Assembly: GCA_036489775.1 (NCBI GenBank)
Contig: DASXFC010000006.1
Span: 1 to 64,000 of the forward strand
Direction of reading: 5' to 3'
DNA: 64,000 nucleotides
Source of the DNA: Bog-473 sp036489775
GTDB taxonomy: Bacteria; Actinomycetota; Acidimicrobiia; Acidimicrobiales; RAAP-2
Of the stretch, positions 33,053-41,376 are shown in pieces. Positions within the stretch are counted from its first letter, which is position 1. Each line of letters begins with the position of its first letter. A program made the position numbers and the translations under genes. A model generated the notes under the pieces. That model had not been told where the DNA came from and did no database searches. It saw only the letters and a list, made by a program, of their open reading frames with translations.

Positions 33053-34414
33053 GTGGTATCCCGCCGGGTGCTCCGACGCCGTCGCCAGGTGGCGACCGGC
33101 ACCGTCGTGTTCCTGGTCCTGGTGGTGTACTTCGTCTTCATCGGCGGTGGCGGCGGTAAGAAGCCCCCGACCGCCCAGTCCCACAGCACGACCCCGACCA
33201 CGCAGAAGGTCCTCCCCTTCCCCGAGCACTCACCGCTGAATCCGGACTGGAAGGGTGACGGCAAGGCCGTCACCCTGGCCTTCGGCGGCGATGTCCATTT
33301 CGCCGGCGACGTCGGGTCACGGCTGACCGCCGACCCCGTGACGGCCCTGGGCGACACCATCAACCAGCTCTTCGATGGATCCGACCTGAGCATGGTCAAC
33401 CTCGAGACCGCGGTGACCGACAACGCCGTCTGCCCCGAACCGGCGAGCAAGCCCTACATCTTCGATGCGCCGGCCACCGCCTTCACCGCACTCAAGAGCG
33501 CGTCCGTCTCATTGGCCACCCAAGCCAATGACCATGGGGTCGACTGCGGCAACGAGGGCCTCTCCCAAGATCTCACCCTGGCCTCCCAAGCCAAGTTCCC
33601 CATCATCGGACTCGGCAAGAACGCATCTGCGGCCTTCGCCCCCTACCGGATCACCATCGACGGGCAGCGCATCGCCATCATCTCGGCCACCCAGATCATC
33701 GCGGCCAACCTGGTCAGCACCTGGACCGCCACCAACAGCCAGTCCGGTGTGGCCAGCGCCATCGATCCGTCGCAACTCATTGCCGAGGTGCAGAAGGTCC
33801 GCAAGAGGGCCGACACCGTGATCGTCTACATGCACTGGGGCACCGAGACCGACACGTGCGCCAACACCGACCAGGAGACACTGGCCACCGAGCTGGTCAA
33901 GGCCGGCGCCGACATCATCGTGGGCTCCAACGCTCACGTCCTCCAGGGCGCGGGCTATCTGGGCGATGCCTACATCGACTACGGCCTGGGCAACTTCGCC
34001 TTCTATGACGACACCGCGCCCGAGACCGACAGCGGCGCATTGCTGGTCACCGTCGAAGGGCGCCAGGTGCTGACCACCAGCTTCCGCCCGGCCACCGACC
34101 TGGCTGGACTGCCTCAGCCCCTGGCCGGTGCACCCGAGGAGGAAGCAATCCAGGGGTGGGGCGAGTTACGAAGTTGCACGAATTTGGCGGAGACCCCATC
34201 GGCGTCCCAAACAACTGAGGCGGGTGAGACCGAACACTTCACTCCACCACCCACCACCACGACGACAGCCGCCACGTCGACCACCACCACGACCTCGGTC
34301 ACGGGGACCAGCTCCAACGACACCACCACCACGACGACAGCAGCCAAGAAAACGACGACGACCACAACCGCTGCCGCGGCCACCACCACCGCTCCCACCG
34401 ACAACGCCGGCTAA
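33053..34414 (+). CDS. CapA-type metallophosphatase-like membrane-anchored protein
   Basis: A 453-residue protein with an N-terminal membrane segment (about residues 14-31) and an extracytoplasmic CapA (PGA_cap) domain. TLAFGGDVHFAGDVG, SMVNLETAVTD, TQANDHGVDCG, VYMHWGTETD and GSNAHVLQG are the metal-site motifs. The last ~85 residues are almost pure Thr/Ala/Ser, likely a cell-wall spanning or glycosylated tail. CapA members act in capsule or poly-glutamate metabolism; the role here is open. The start is GTG at 33053 without a strong ribosome site. Confidence 0.88.
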   Translation: MVSRRVLRRRRQVATGTVVFLVLVVYFVFIGGGGGKKPPTAQSHSTTPTTQKVLPFPEHSPLNPDWKGDGKAVTLAFGGDVHFAGDVGSRLTADPVTALGDTINQLFDGSDLSMVNLETAVTDNAVCPEPASKPYIFDAPATAFTALKSASVSLATQANDHGVDCGNEGLSQDLTLASQAKFPIIGLGKNASAAFAPYRITIDGQRIAIISATQIIAANLVSTWTATNSQSGVASAIDPSQLIAEVQKVRKRADTVIVYMHWGTETDTCANTDQETLATELVKAGADIIVGSNAHVLQGAGYLGDAYIDYGLGNFAFYDDTAPETDSGALLVTVEGRQVLTTSFRPATDLAGLPQPLAGAPEEEAIQGWGELRSCTNLAETPSASQTTEAGETEHFTPPPTTTTTAATSTTTTTSVTGTSSNDTTTTTTAAKKTTTTTTAAAATTTAPTDNAG

Positions 34415-34435
34415 GGCCGGCTAAGGCCGGCTAAG
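34406..34435. repeat. Three tandem copies of a 10-bp unit at the CapA-like stop codon
   Basis: GCCGGCTAAG is repeated three times, starting in the last codons of the CapA-like gene; a fourth partial copy follows. Each unit contains the palindrome GCCGGC, so the array can fold as GCCGGC-TAAG-GCCGGC between two convergent genes and may act as a weak bidirectional terminator. No T-run follows. Confidence 0.8.
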
Positions 34436-34459
34436 GCCGACCCGAGTGGATCCTCGGGA

Positions 34460-35020
34460 TCAGACCGCCGAGAACCGGGGCGAGCCCTCCTCCAACGGAA
34501 CGCCGGCGGATCGGGCCGTAAAGCTGATGGCGTGATACCAACCACACAACATGGTCAGGTCCAGCAATTCGGTTTCGGAGAACTCCTCTCGCAGCGAGAC
34601 CCAAAGCGGGTCACCGATCACCGACGACGAGTGGAGAGCATCCACCGCCTCGATCAGCAACTGGTCACGCCGGTGCTCCCAGCAGGCATCACCGGCCCCA
34701 CCGTGAGTGAGTGACGTGATTTGCTCTGCGGTCAGCCCAGCTCGTTCGGCGAAAAAGGCGACGTGGACGCCCCATTCGTATTCACACCCGCAGCGAGCGC
34801 ACGTGCGGTCGATGACGATCTCGCGATCGCGCAGGCTGAGGCTCAATTCTCGTGAAAGCTCGTAACCACCCCATCCCCTCATGGCCCGAGCCATGGGCAT
34901 GTTCTTGGCGAACGTCCGGAACAGGGCAATCGGCGGTACGCCGGGTGGCATCATCGTTCGCAGTTGCTCCTCCACCTCGGGTTCGAAAGGTGGCTCCAAC
35001 GGCCTGATGCGTTCGGTCAC
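34460..35020 (-). CDS. Carboxymuconolactone decarboxylase/AhpD-like family protein
   Basis: A 186-residue alpha-helical protein of the CMD/AhpD superfamily. The core is LSLRDREIVIDRTCARCGCEYEWGVHVAFFAERAGLT, with a Cys pair and the Glu-Trp-x2-His segment found in the active-site helix of this family. The second half (LLDLTMLCGWYHAISFTARSAG) is the following helix pair. It is divergent from the HxlR regulator across the inverted repeat at 35075-35114, so it is probably that regulator's target. Confidence 0.88.
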   Translation of the reverse strand: MTERIRPLEPPFEPEVEEQLRTMMPPGVPPIALFRTFAKNMPMARAMRGWGGYELSRELSLSLRDREIVIDRTCARCGCEYEWGVHVAFFAERAGLTAEQITSLTHGGAGDACWEHRRDQLLIEAVDALHSSSVIGDPLWVSLREEFSETELLDLTMLCGWYHAISFTARSAGVPLEEGSPRFSAV

Positions 35021-35074
35021 GGCGGTCCTCCTCTCGTCCAGCCCGGTCGTCCAGCCTGGCGCACATGTTTTGTT

Positions 35075-35114
35075 ATCCGAAACACCTCATGGCCAGTATC
35101 CTAGCGTTTCGGAT
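35075..35114. promoter_or_regulatory. Inverted repeat in the divergent CMD-like/HxlR promoter region
   Basis: ATCCGAAAC (35075-35083) and its exact reverse complement GTTTCGGAT (35106-35114) are separated by 22 bases, a centre-to-centre distance of 31 bases or about three helical turns. Placed between the two divergent starts, it is a good candidate operator for the HxlR-family regulator. Confidence 0.65.
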
Positions 35115-35154
35115 TCAGAATCACCACCGATCGTCCGGACCGCTTGGAGATGCC

Positions 35155-35517
35155 GTGCCAGACAGACCCCAACCCCAACGACGACCTCGACGGATCCCAG
35201 GCACCAAGGTTCGGGGCTCGACCACCGGGCGGCCCCTCATGGCCGCACTGGACCTGCTCGGCCGGCGGTGGTCGCTTCGCATGCTGTGGGAGCTCCGCGA
35301 TGGACCCTTGGGCGCCCGTGCCCTGCGGGCTCGATGCGACGACATGTCCTCGAGCGTTCTGTACGAGCGCCTAGGCGAGCTGGTCGATGCGAGTCTGGTC
35401 GAACAGAACGAACAGTCCGAGTACCGCTTGACCGGCCTCGGATCCAAGCTCGGCCAGGCCATCGCCTCACTCGACGCCTGGGCCCAACAATGGGCTCGTA
35501 CCCTCGACCGGGCCTGA
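35155..35517 (+). CDS. HxlR family winged-helix transcriptional regulator
   Basis: A 120-residue regulator. After a basic, disordered ~35-residue N-terminus comes MAALDLLGRRWSLRMLWELRDGPLGARALRARC, the typical HxlR winged helix, and LYERLGELVDASLVEQ and YRLTGLGSKL in the wing. No cysteine is present, so a redox-sensing mechanism by Cys is unlikely. GTG at 35155 has GGAG five bases upstream; the frame is open further up through the operator region. Confidence 0.9.
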   Translation: MPDRPQPQRRPRRIPGTKVRGSTTGRPLMAALDLLGRRWSLRMLWELRDGPLGARALRARCDDMSSSVLYERLGELVDASLVEQNEQSEYRLTGLGSKLGQAIASLDAWAQQWARTLDRA

Positions 35518-35552
35518 CCACTTCACCTCATTACCCACCTACGATCCGCTCC

Positions 35553-36560
35553 GTGTCCCAAACCTCTGCTTCGGCTCCGGCCGTCCTGGCCATTGACGGT
35601 GGACGTTCCAAGACCGACGCCGTGGTGGTGGCAACCGACGGCACCGTCCTGGCCCAAGTCCGCGGTGGTCCGAGCAGCCATCAGCTGGTCGGACCCGAAG
35701 GAGCCATCGAGGCTCTCGACGAGGTCATCGCCGATGCCTGTCTCATGGCGGGGATCGACCTGGCCAAACCGCCCTATGTCCCCCTGGGCCTGTACTGCCT
35801 GGCCGGCCTCGATCTCCCCGTCGATGAGGAGTACATCTCCCCGGCCATCGCCTTGCGCAACTGGACCGGACGCGACGTGTTGCGCAACGACACCTTCGCC
35901 GTGACCCGGGCCGGCACCAGCCAACAATGGGGCATCGGCGTCGTGTGCGGCACCGGCCTCAATTGCGTCGGGACCGGTCCCGACGGCACGGTCGTCCGCT
36001 TCCCTGCGCTCGATCTGCTCTCGGGTGATTTCGCCCACGGCGGATCGTGGCTGGGGGTGCGGGCCCTCGGGCTGGCCCAACGCGCCATCGACGGCCGGGG
36101 CCCGGCCACGGTGCTCACCGAACGGATCCCTGAGCACTTCGGCCTCCCCAGTGTCGAGGCGGTCCTCACCGGCGTCTACGTCGGCGAGATCCCCCACCGG
36201 CGTCTCTTTGAACTAGCCAAGACCCTGCTCGATGCCGCCGCTGACGGCGATGACCTCTCCCGGGAGGCCGCCGACTACCAAGCCGACGAAGTGGTGCGCT
36301 GGGTCGCCGCGGCCGTCACCCGCCTCCACCTGACCGACGACGCGGTCGAGGTCGTCCTGGGTGGTGGCCTTTTCGCCACCCGCTACGACGCCTTCCACCA
36401 CCGCATAAGGACCGGCGTCCTCGCTACCGCACCCGAAGCCGTGCTGATCTACCCCCAACTGCCTCCGGTGGCCGGCGCCGCCCTCATCGGCCTGGACCTC
36501 ATCGGCGCAGACGACGCGGCGAAGGATCGACTCCGCACCGGCATCGGTGGGCCGGCCTGA
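35553..36560 (+). CDS. BadF/BadG/BcrA/BcrD-type ATPase, likely N-acetylglucosamine-kinase-like
   Basis: A 335-residue protein of the ASKHA superfamily. VLAIDGGRSKTDAVVVATDG is the first phosphate loop, VVCGTGLNCVGTGPDG the second, and SGDFAHGGSWLG and EVVLGGGLFATR the adenosine region. This pattern fits the GlcNAc-kinase branch better than the benzoyl-CoA-reductase activators because the Fe-S cysteines of the latter are absent. GTG at 35553 gives the family start. It is downstream of the HxlR gene by 35 bases. Confidence 0.88.
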   Translation: MSQTSASAPAVLAIDGGRSKTDAVVVATDGTVLAQVRGGPSSHQLVGPEGAIEALDEVIADACLMAGIDLAKPPYVPLGLYCLAGLDLPVDEEYISPAIALRNWTGRDVLRNDTFAVTRAGTSQQWGIGVVCGTGLNCVGTGPDGTVVRFPALDLLSGDFAHGGSWLGVRALGLAQRAIDGRGPATVLTERIPEHFGLPSVEAVLTGVYVGEIPHRRLFELAKTLLDAAADGDDLSREAADYQADEVVRWVAAAVTRLHLTDDAVEVVLGGGLFATRYDAFHHRIRTGVLATAPEAVLIYPQLPPVAGAALIGLDLIGADDAAKDRLRTGIGGPA

Positions 36561-36574
36561 GCGAACCTCAGGAC

Positions 36575-38710
36575 CTACGCCGCACCACCGCCGCCACCGC
36601 CCCCGCCACCGCCACCGCCGCCACCGCCGACGACGCCTCCGCCGCCCGGGGCCGTCCCCACCCCCGCCGTTTCGTGGGGCATGGCGTCGGCCACCAATCG
36701 CTGGTCATCAGCCAGCAAGGCATTGGCCAGGTGCTTGACCATGTCGATGATCTCGGGGTGCTCCTCGGGGTTCCACCCCTCCAACAGTTCAGTCAACCCG
36801 GCGCGCCGGGCCTCGGTCAGCCGGTCGATCGCATTAAGCCCGAGGGGCGTCAGCACCAGATCGGTCGACGAGCCGTTGGTCACCTCTTCGATCATCCCGG
36901 CCGCCAACAAGCCGTCGAGCCCCGGCTGGATGATCTCGGGGTCCACCTTCAACCGGGCCGCCGTCTCGGTCACCGTGGCCGCGGGACAATCGGCCAAGCG
37001 GTAGAGCAACCAGCACGACCGTGACGGCAAGTCGATACCAGCCCGGTGAGCCAGCGTCTGGTACAGCTCGGAACGATTCTCTTTCGACGCCAAGCGCTGC
37101 AGCGCCAACTCGATCTCCTGCAACGACGAACGCGTGTCGGGCGGTATCAACGTCTCACTCGAGGCCACCGTGCCGACCGTCTTGCGCAGCTCGACCTCGG
37201 GCAAGAGCCAGCTCAACAAGAAGGCCACGCCGGCGACCGGAATGGCGAACTTGAACACCGTCTGCACCGATTCGGTGATCACTTTCAGGAGGGTGTGATA
37301 CACGATCGGGCTGATCTTGTCGAGCGCCTCGAGCGCGTTGGGGTCGAGCGCCGACTGCGACGACGGCAGCTTCTTCACATGCAGTTGCGCTTCCGCCTTC
37401 GAGGCGAAGACGTTGGCGAAGATGGCACCGAACACCGATGTGCCGAAGACACCGCCGATCATCCGGAAGAAGGTGGCGCTCGACGTACCCACCCCGAGGT
37501 CTTCATACGAGACGGCGTTCTGCACGGCCACCACCAGCACCTGCATGACCAGGCCCATCCCGATCCCGAACACGAACATGTAGCCGGCCATGGTCCAGGC
37601 GCCGGTACTCTCCCCGATGAGCGACATCAAGAACGCACCCACCGTCATCAGCGCCGTCCCCAGAATGGGGAATATCCGGTAGCGCCCGAAACGGGTGACC
37701 AGACGACCGGACAGCACCGAGGCACCCAACATCCCGGCCATGAGGGGCAGGATGCGCAGACCGGACACCGTGGGACTGACCAGTTTCACGTCCTGGAGGA
37801 AGATGGGCAGGAAGGTCAGCGCGCCGAACATGGCGAAACCCATGGCGAATCCGATGGCAGACGCCGCCGAGAACACCCGCACCCGGAAGAGACGGAGCGG
37901 GATGACCGGTTCCTTGGCAAAGCGCTCGGCCACCAGCCACAGGATGATGAGCACCACTCCGGCCACCGCCAGCACGATCGACTGGGGCGACTTCCACGAC
38001 CACGAGATGCCGCCCACGCTGGCGAAGATGGTCAAACAAGTCGTGCCGGCCGAGAGCAGGACGGCCCCGAGATAGTCAATGGAATGGGGCAGGCGCCGCA
38101 GCTTCCCCGGCAGCACGGCGCCGGTGACGAACAGGGCCAGGATGCCAAGCGGCAGGTTGATGTAGAAGACCCAGCGCCAGGAGAGGTAGGTCACGCACAG
38201 GCCGCCGATGAGCGGCCCGATCACGGTGGCCAAGGCGAACATGGCCCCGAACAGCCCCATATAGCGGCCCCGGTCCCGGGGCGAGACGACGTCGCCGATG
38301 ATGGTCTGAGCCCCGACCATCAACCCGCCACCGCCCAGACCCTGCACCGCCCGGAAGGCGATGAGCTCGGTCATGGTGTGGCTGAAGCCCGACAAGGCCG
38401 ATCCGACGACGAAGATGACGATGGAGGCCTGGAAGAAGGTCTTGCGCCCGTACTGGTCGCCGAGCTTTCCCCATAGCGGCGTCGAGACGGTCGAGGTCAA
38501 GAGGTAGGCGGTCACCACCCAGGCCAGATGCGAGCCGCCGTGCAGGTCGCCCACGATGGTGGGCAGCGCCGTCGACACGATGGTCTGGTCCAGGGCGGCC
38601 AGCAGCATGCCGAGCAGTAGTGCGCCGAGAATGACCCAGAGCCGACGTTTCGTGATCTGCTCGGCCACCGGTGCGGCAGCACCTTCCGGCATGACCACGG
38701 CTTCAGTCAC
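36575..38710 (-). CDS. DHA2/EmrB-type MFS exporter fused to a C-terminal winged-helix domain
   Basis: A 711-residue protein. The first ~500 residues are a 14-segment drug:H+ antiporter: ALDQTIVSTALPTIVGDL (motif D1), GKLGDQYGRK (motif A) and LPLGILALFV. The last ~200 residues are soluble: ENRSELYQTLAHRAGIDLPSRSCWLLYRLADC, ATVTETAARLKVDPEIIQPGLDGLLAAGMIEEV and LVLTPLGLNAIDRLTEAR match a MarR-like winged helix. The protein ends in a poly-Gly run. I chose GTG at 38710 because AGGGGAGG lies about ten bases upstream. It is divergent from the flavoprotein gene. Confidence 0.87.
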   Translation of the reverse strand: MTEAVVMPEGAAAPVAEQITKRRLWVILGALLLGMLLAALDQTIVSTALPTIVGDLHGGSHLAWVVTAYLLTSTVSTPLWGKLGDQYGRKTFFQASIVIFVVGSALSGFSHTMTELIAFRAVQGLGGGGLMVGAQTIIGDVVSPRDRGRYMGLFGAMFALATVIGPLIGGLCVTYLSWRWVFYINLPLGILALFVTGAVLPGKLRRLPHSIDYLGAVLLSAGTTCLTIFASVGGISWSWKSPQSIVLAVAGVVLIILWLVAERFAKEPVIPLRLFRVRVFSAASAIGFAMGFAMFGALTFLPIFLQDVKLVSPTVSGLRILPLMAGMLGASVLSGRLVTRFGRYRIFPILGTALMTVGAFLMSLIGESTGAWTMAGYMFVFGIGMGLVMQVLVVAVQNAVSYEDLGVGTSSATFFRMIGGVFGTSVFGAIFANVFASKAEAQLHVKKLPSSQSALDPNALEALDKISPIVYHTLLKVITESVQTVFKFAIPVAGVAFLLSWLLPEVELRKTVGTVASSETLIPPDTRSSLQEIELALQRLASKENRSELYQTLAHRAGIDLPSRSCWLLYRLADCPAATVTETAARLKVDPEIIQPGLDGLLAAGMIEEVTNGSSTDLVLTPLGLNAIDRLTEARRAGLTELLEGWNPEEHPEIIDMVKHLANALLADDQRLVADAMPHETAGVGTAPGGGGVVGGGGGGGGGGGGGGGAA

Positions 38711-38901
38711 GGATGGCCGACCTCCCCTTTCGCCTGGGCTCTCAACTGGGCTATTCAATGAAACGTGCTTTTAGTATGCCCCGACGAGCTACCCATGCTC
38801 CTGGACCGGGGGTCAGAACCGGCTTTCGCCGCCGGTCACGCGCTACCGTCCACGCCCGAAGGAACCATCGGGGATCCGCACCCATCGGGGCGGCACCCCC
38901 C

Positions 38902-38915
38902 AAATCCGAACGAAG
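38902..38915 (+). promoter_or_regulatory. 14-bp leader element shared with the acyl-CoA synthetase gene
   Basis: AAATCCGAACGAAG, identical to 30806-30819 and at the same 16-base distance from the downstream ATG. Confidence 0.6.
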
Positions 38916-38931
38916 GGACCAGAGCGACACC

Positions 38932-39897
38932 ATGCGTACGCGCCTGACCGAGATCCTCGGCGTCGAGCACCCCGTGATGCTGGCCGGCATGGGTGGGGTC
39001 TCGTACTCCGCACTGGCCAGCGCCGTCAGCGAAGCCGGCGGCTTCGGCACCCTGGGGGCGGGCACCATGTCCCCCAAGGTGATGGAGGCGGAGATCTCCG
39101 CCGTGCGCAGCGCGACCGACAAGCCCTTCGGTGTCGACCTCCTGACCGCCATGCCGGGCGGCATGCGCGAGCAGGTGCAGATCATCATCGACGGCGGGGC
39201 CAAGGCCTTCGTGGCGGCGCTGGGCGTGCCGGTCGAGGTGATCGAGCAGTGCCACAGCCAGAACGTGCTCGTCATCAACATGTGCGGCAAGGTCGAGCAC
39301 GCCGTGCGGGCCGTCGAAGCCGGCTGCGACGTCGTGGTGGCCCAGGGCACCGAGGCCGGCGGCCACACCGGTCAGGTGGCCACCTTCCCGTTGGTCCCCC
39401 AGATTGTTGACGCCGTGGGCCAGCACGTCCCGGTGGTGGCGGCCGGCGGTATCTTCGACGGCCGCGGCCTGGCCGCAGCCCTCTCGCTCGGGGCCGACGG
39501 GGTCTGGGTGGGCACCCGCTTCATCGCCACCCCCGAGGCTCGCAGCGTGCTCGGCTACAAGGACAAGTTGATTGCGGCCCGTGAGGATCAGACCACCATC
39601 AGCCGGGCCTACTCGGGCAAGACCATGCGGGTGCTGCGCAACTCGTACACCGAGCACTACGACGCCCATCCCGAGGAGCTCAAGAAGTTCCCTGAGCAGC
39701 TGGGCGTCTCCTACGGGGCCCAGGCCATGCATCTCGGTGGGGACTCGTTCGCCGACGGCGTCGACATCGACCGGGAGTGCTACCCCACCGGCCAAGGCGT
39801 CGGTGGCATCACCGAGTTGGTCCCGGCCGGCGAGTTGGTCCGGCGTTTCATGGCAGAGGCCGAAGCGGCGCTCAGCCGGATCCCCTCGTTCCACTAA
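38932..39897 (+). CDS. Nitronate monooxygenase-like FMN oxidoreductase
   Basis: A 321-residue TIM-barrel flavoprotein. HPVMLAGMGGVSYSALASAVSEAGGFGTLG, VVVAQGTEAGGHTG (FMN and catalytic His) and PVVAAGGIFDGRGLAAALSLGADGVWVGTRFIAT are the family motifs. Members oxidise nitronates or act as enoyl reductases; which one applies here cannot be said. The gene is divergent from the MFS transporter and its stop overlaps, by four bases, the convergent DUF1272 gene. Confidence 0.92.
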   Translation: MRTRLTEILGVEHPVMLAGMGGVSYSALASAVSEAGGFGTLGAGTMSPKVMEAEISAVRSATDKPFGVDLLTAMPGGMREQVQIIIDGGAKAFVAALGVPVEVIEQCHSQNVLVINMCGKVEHAVRAVEAGCDVVVAQGTEAGGHTGQVATFPLVPQIVDAVGQHVPVVAAGGIFDGRGLAAALSLGADGVWVGTRFIATPEARSVLGYKDKLIAAREDQTTISRAYSGKTMRVLRNSYTEHYDAHPEELKKFPEQLGVSYGAQAMHLGGDSFADGVDIDRECYPTGQGVGGITELVPAGELVRRFMAEAEAALSRIPSFH

Positions 39898-40202
39898 TCG
39901 GCGCGGCGGGGATCACCTCTCCGCCGCAATTGCTGAGGTGAATCAGCCAGTCGCTGGCGGTGCGCTTCGAGGTCGACCGGCTTGTGCACCCGTTCCTCGC
40001 TGGGCGGGTGCACACTGAGCGAGCCCGCCGGTCGGATGGGTCTGGGCACCAGGTTGCCGCCACAGTTGGGGCAGATGCCACCGAGCAACCCATCGCTGCA
40101 GTCGGCACAGAAGGTGCATTCGTAGCTGCAGATGCGCGCCGCGGTCGATGCCGGAGGCAGGTCGGTAGCGCAGTTTTCGCAGCTCGGCCTGAGCAGCAAC
40201 AC
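39894..40202 (-). CDS. DUF1272 zinc-ribbon-like protein
   Basis: A 102-residue protein starting MLLLRPSCENCATDLPPAST, then ICSYECTFCADC, GICPNCGGNLVPRPIRP. The cysteine pattern is that of DUF1272, likely a zinc ribbon. The tail beyond residue ~62 is His/Arg-rich and not conserved in what I know of the family. It lies 5 bases downstream of the DUF2510 gene on the same strand. Confidence 0.92.
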   Translation of the reverse strand: MLLLRPSCENCATDLPPASTAARICSYECTFCADCSDGLLGGICPNCGGNLVPRPIRPAGSLSVHPPSEERVHKPVDLEAHRQRLADSPQQLRRRGDPRRAD

Positions 40203-40207
40203 CGGCG

Positions 40208-40753
40208 TCAGACGGGGTCTTCCGACACGCCGGCGGACTCAGTTGAAATCCAATCGGTCCAACGTGACCCGTCGAAGTAGCGGTACCGCGCTCCATCCTT
40301 GGGGTCCGCCAACCACGCCGCCGCGGTAGCCGCAGGCGGGAGCGGAAGCTCGAGGAGCGTGTCGACTTCCTGCTCTATGGGAGGCGGCGGGATGGGAGGT
40401 GGCGGGGCTTGAAGTGGAGTCGCATTCCAAATGGGAGGCGGAGACGACGGATTCCAGCCCTGCTGGCCGAACTGCGGCGGCTGCCCGAACTGCCTGGGCT
40501 CGCCATAGGGCCCATGGCCGAACGGATTCTGCATCGGCGGCTTGGTCGTCCGCGTCGCGATGAACAAGAGGATGAACCCGATCAGACCAATGAAAACCCC
40601 GATCAAACCCCACAACCCTGGGTGCAGGCCCCAAGGCAGCTGTCCTCGACGCCGCTGAAAGGTCCTGGCGTAGTTGAAACTCAGAAAACCCCAGACCAGC
40701 GCCCAGATGACGATCTCATCGGCCGGCACGGTGAAGGCGAGCACCCTGGCCAT
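40208..40753 (-). CDS. Membrane protein with C-terminal DUF2510 domain
   Basis: A 181-residue protein with two membrane segments in the first 70 residues, a Pro/Gly/Gln-rich linker and a C-terminal DUF2510 domain: AWLADPKDGARYRYFDGSRWTDWIS. DUF2510 is common in actinobacterial surface and secretion-associated proteins and its role is unknown. It is co-directional with DUF1272 and divergent from the ferredoxin gene. Confidence 0.85.
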   Translation of the reverse strand: MARVLAFTVPADEIVIWALVWGFLSFNYARTFQRRRGQLPWGLHPGLWGLIGVFIGLIGFILLFIATRTTKPPMQNPFGHGPYGEPRQFGQPPQFGQQGWNPSSPPPIWNATPLQAPPPPIPPPPIEQEVDTLLELPLPPAATAAAWLADPKDGARYRYFDGSRWTDWISTESAGVSEDPV

Positions 40754-40852
40754 CTTGGCAGGTCAGCCCGGGTTCGACACGCCCGCCCAATACCGCGTGT
40801 GGCGGTTTCCTTCACCAATTTCCTGAGTATCGCATGACATCGCCAATACGTT

Positions 40853-40864
40853 ATGATATATCAT
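40853..40864. promoter_or_regulatory. Perfect 12-bp AT-rich palindrome upstream of the ferredoxin-PadR-ABC unit
   Basis: ATGATATATCAT is a perfect palindrome in otherwise GC-rich DNA, 34 bases before the ferredoxin ATG. PadR-family regulators commonly bind AT-rich palindromes of this kind, and a PadR gene lies in the same unit, so it is a likely autoregulatory operator. Confidence 0.6.
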
Positions 40865-40898
40865 TAGCGTACGGAAACAGGAGATGAGGAGGCCGGCC

Positions 40899-41297
40899 AT
40901 GGGCGATGGGCAAGCGACAGCAGAGTTCGGCGACGAGCCGGTCCCGGCCGGCGCAGCACGGCGCACCAATCCGGCCAAGGTGAAGCAGGCCCGGGCCAAC
41001 CCCAACCGCCCGGGTGAAAAGTGCAGAGCCGAACCAGGTCGCTTCATCCCCGTGATCGACCATGGCCGATGTGAGGGCAAGCGCGACTGCGTTGAGGTCT
41101 GCCCCTACGACGTCTTCGAGGTCTCCCGCATCAGCAACGCTGATTTCGGGGCGCTGGGCGTGCTCAACAAGTTGAAGAGCGTCGCCCACCAGCGACACAC
41201 CGCCTACGCGGTGCGGGCCGATGCCTGCCACGCCTGCGGTCTCTGCGTGGTGGCCTGCCCTGAATCGGCCATCACCTTGATGCCGGCAGCCGGCTGA
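40899..41297 (+). CDS. Ferredoxin with one modified cluster motif (likely 3Fe-4S plus 4Fe-4S)
   Basis: A 132-residue ferredoxin. The second motif C110-x2-C113-x2-C116-x3-C120-P is complete. In the first, C58-EGKRD-C64-VEV-C68-P, Lys61 stands where the second cysteine would be. Such a loss generally gives a [3Fe-4S] cluster, as in seven-iron ferredoxins. A ~40-residue basic N-terminus precedes the fold. ATG at 40899 has GGAGG six bases upstream, better than ATG at 40884. It heads a unit with PadR and ABC genes. Confidence 0.88.
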   Translation: MGDGQATAEFGDEPVPAGAARRTNPAKVKQARANPNRPGEKCRAEPGRFIPVIDHGRCEGKRDCVEVCPYDVFEVSRISNADFGALGVLNKLKSVAHQRHTAYAVRADACHACGLCVVACPESAITLMPAAG

Positions 41298-41376
41298 ACC
41301 GGCCGGCCCCGGCAACCAACTCAGACATAACAACAACAGAGGCAACAACTCAATTTCGAGAAGAAGGAGTCCCATC

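Noticed and set aside
36590..36650. Repeated CCGCCACC-type sequence near the end of the MFS gene
   Set aside because: It simply encodes the poly-Gly tail of the transporter and shows no separate structure.
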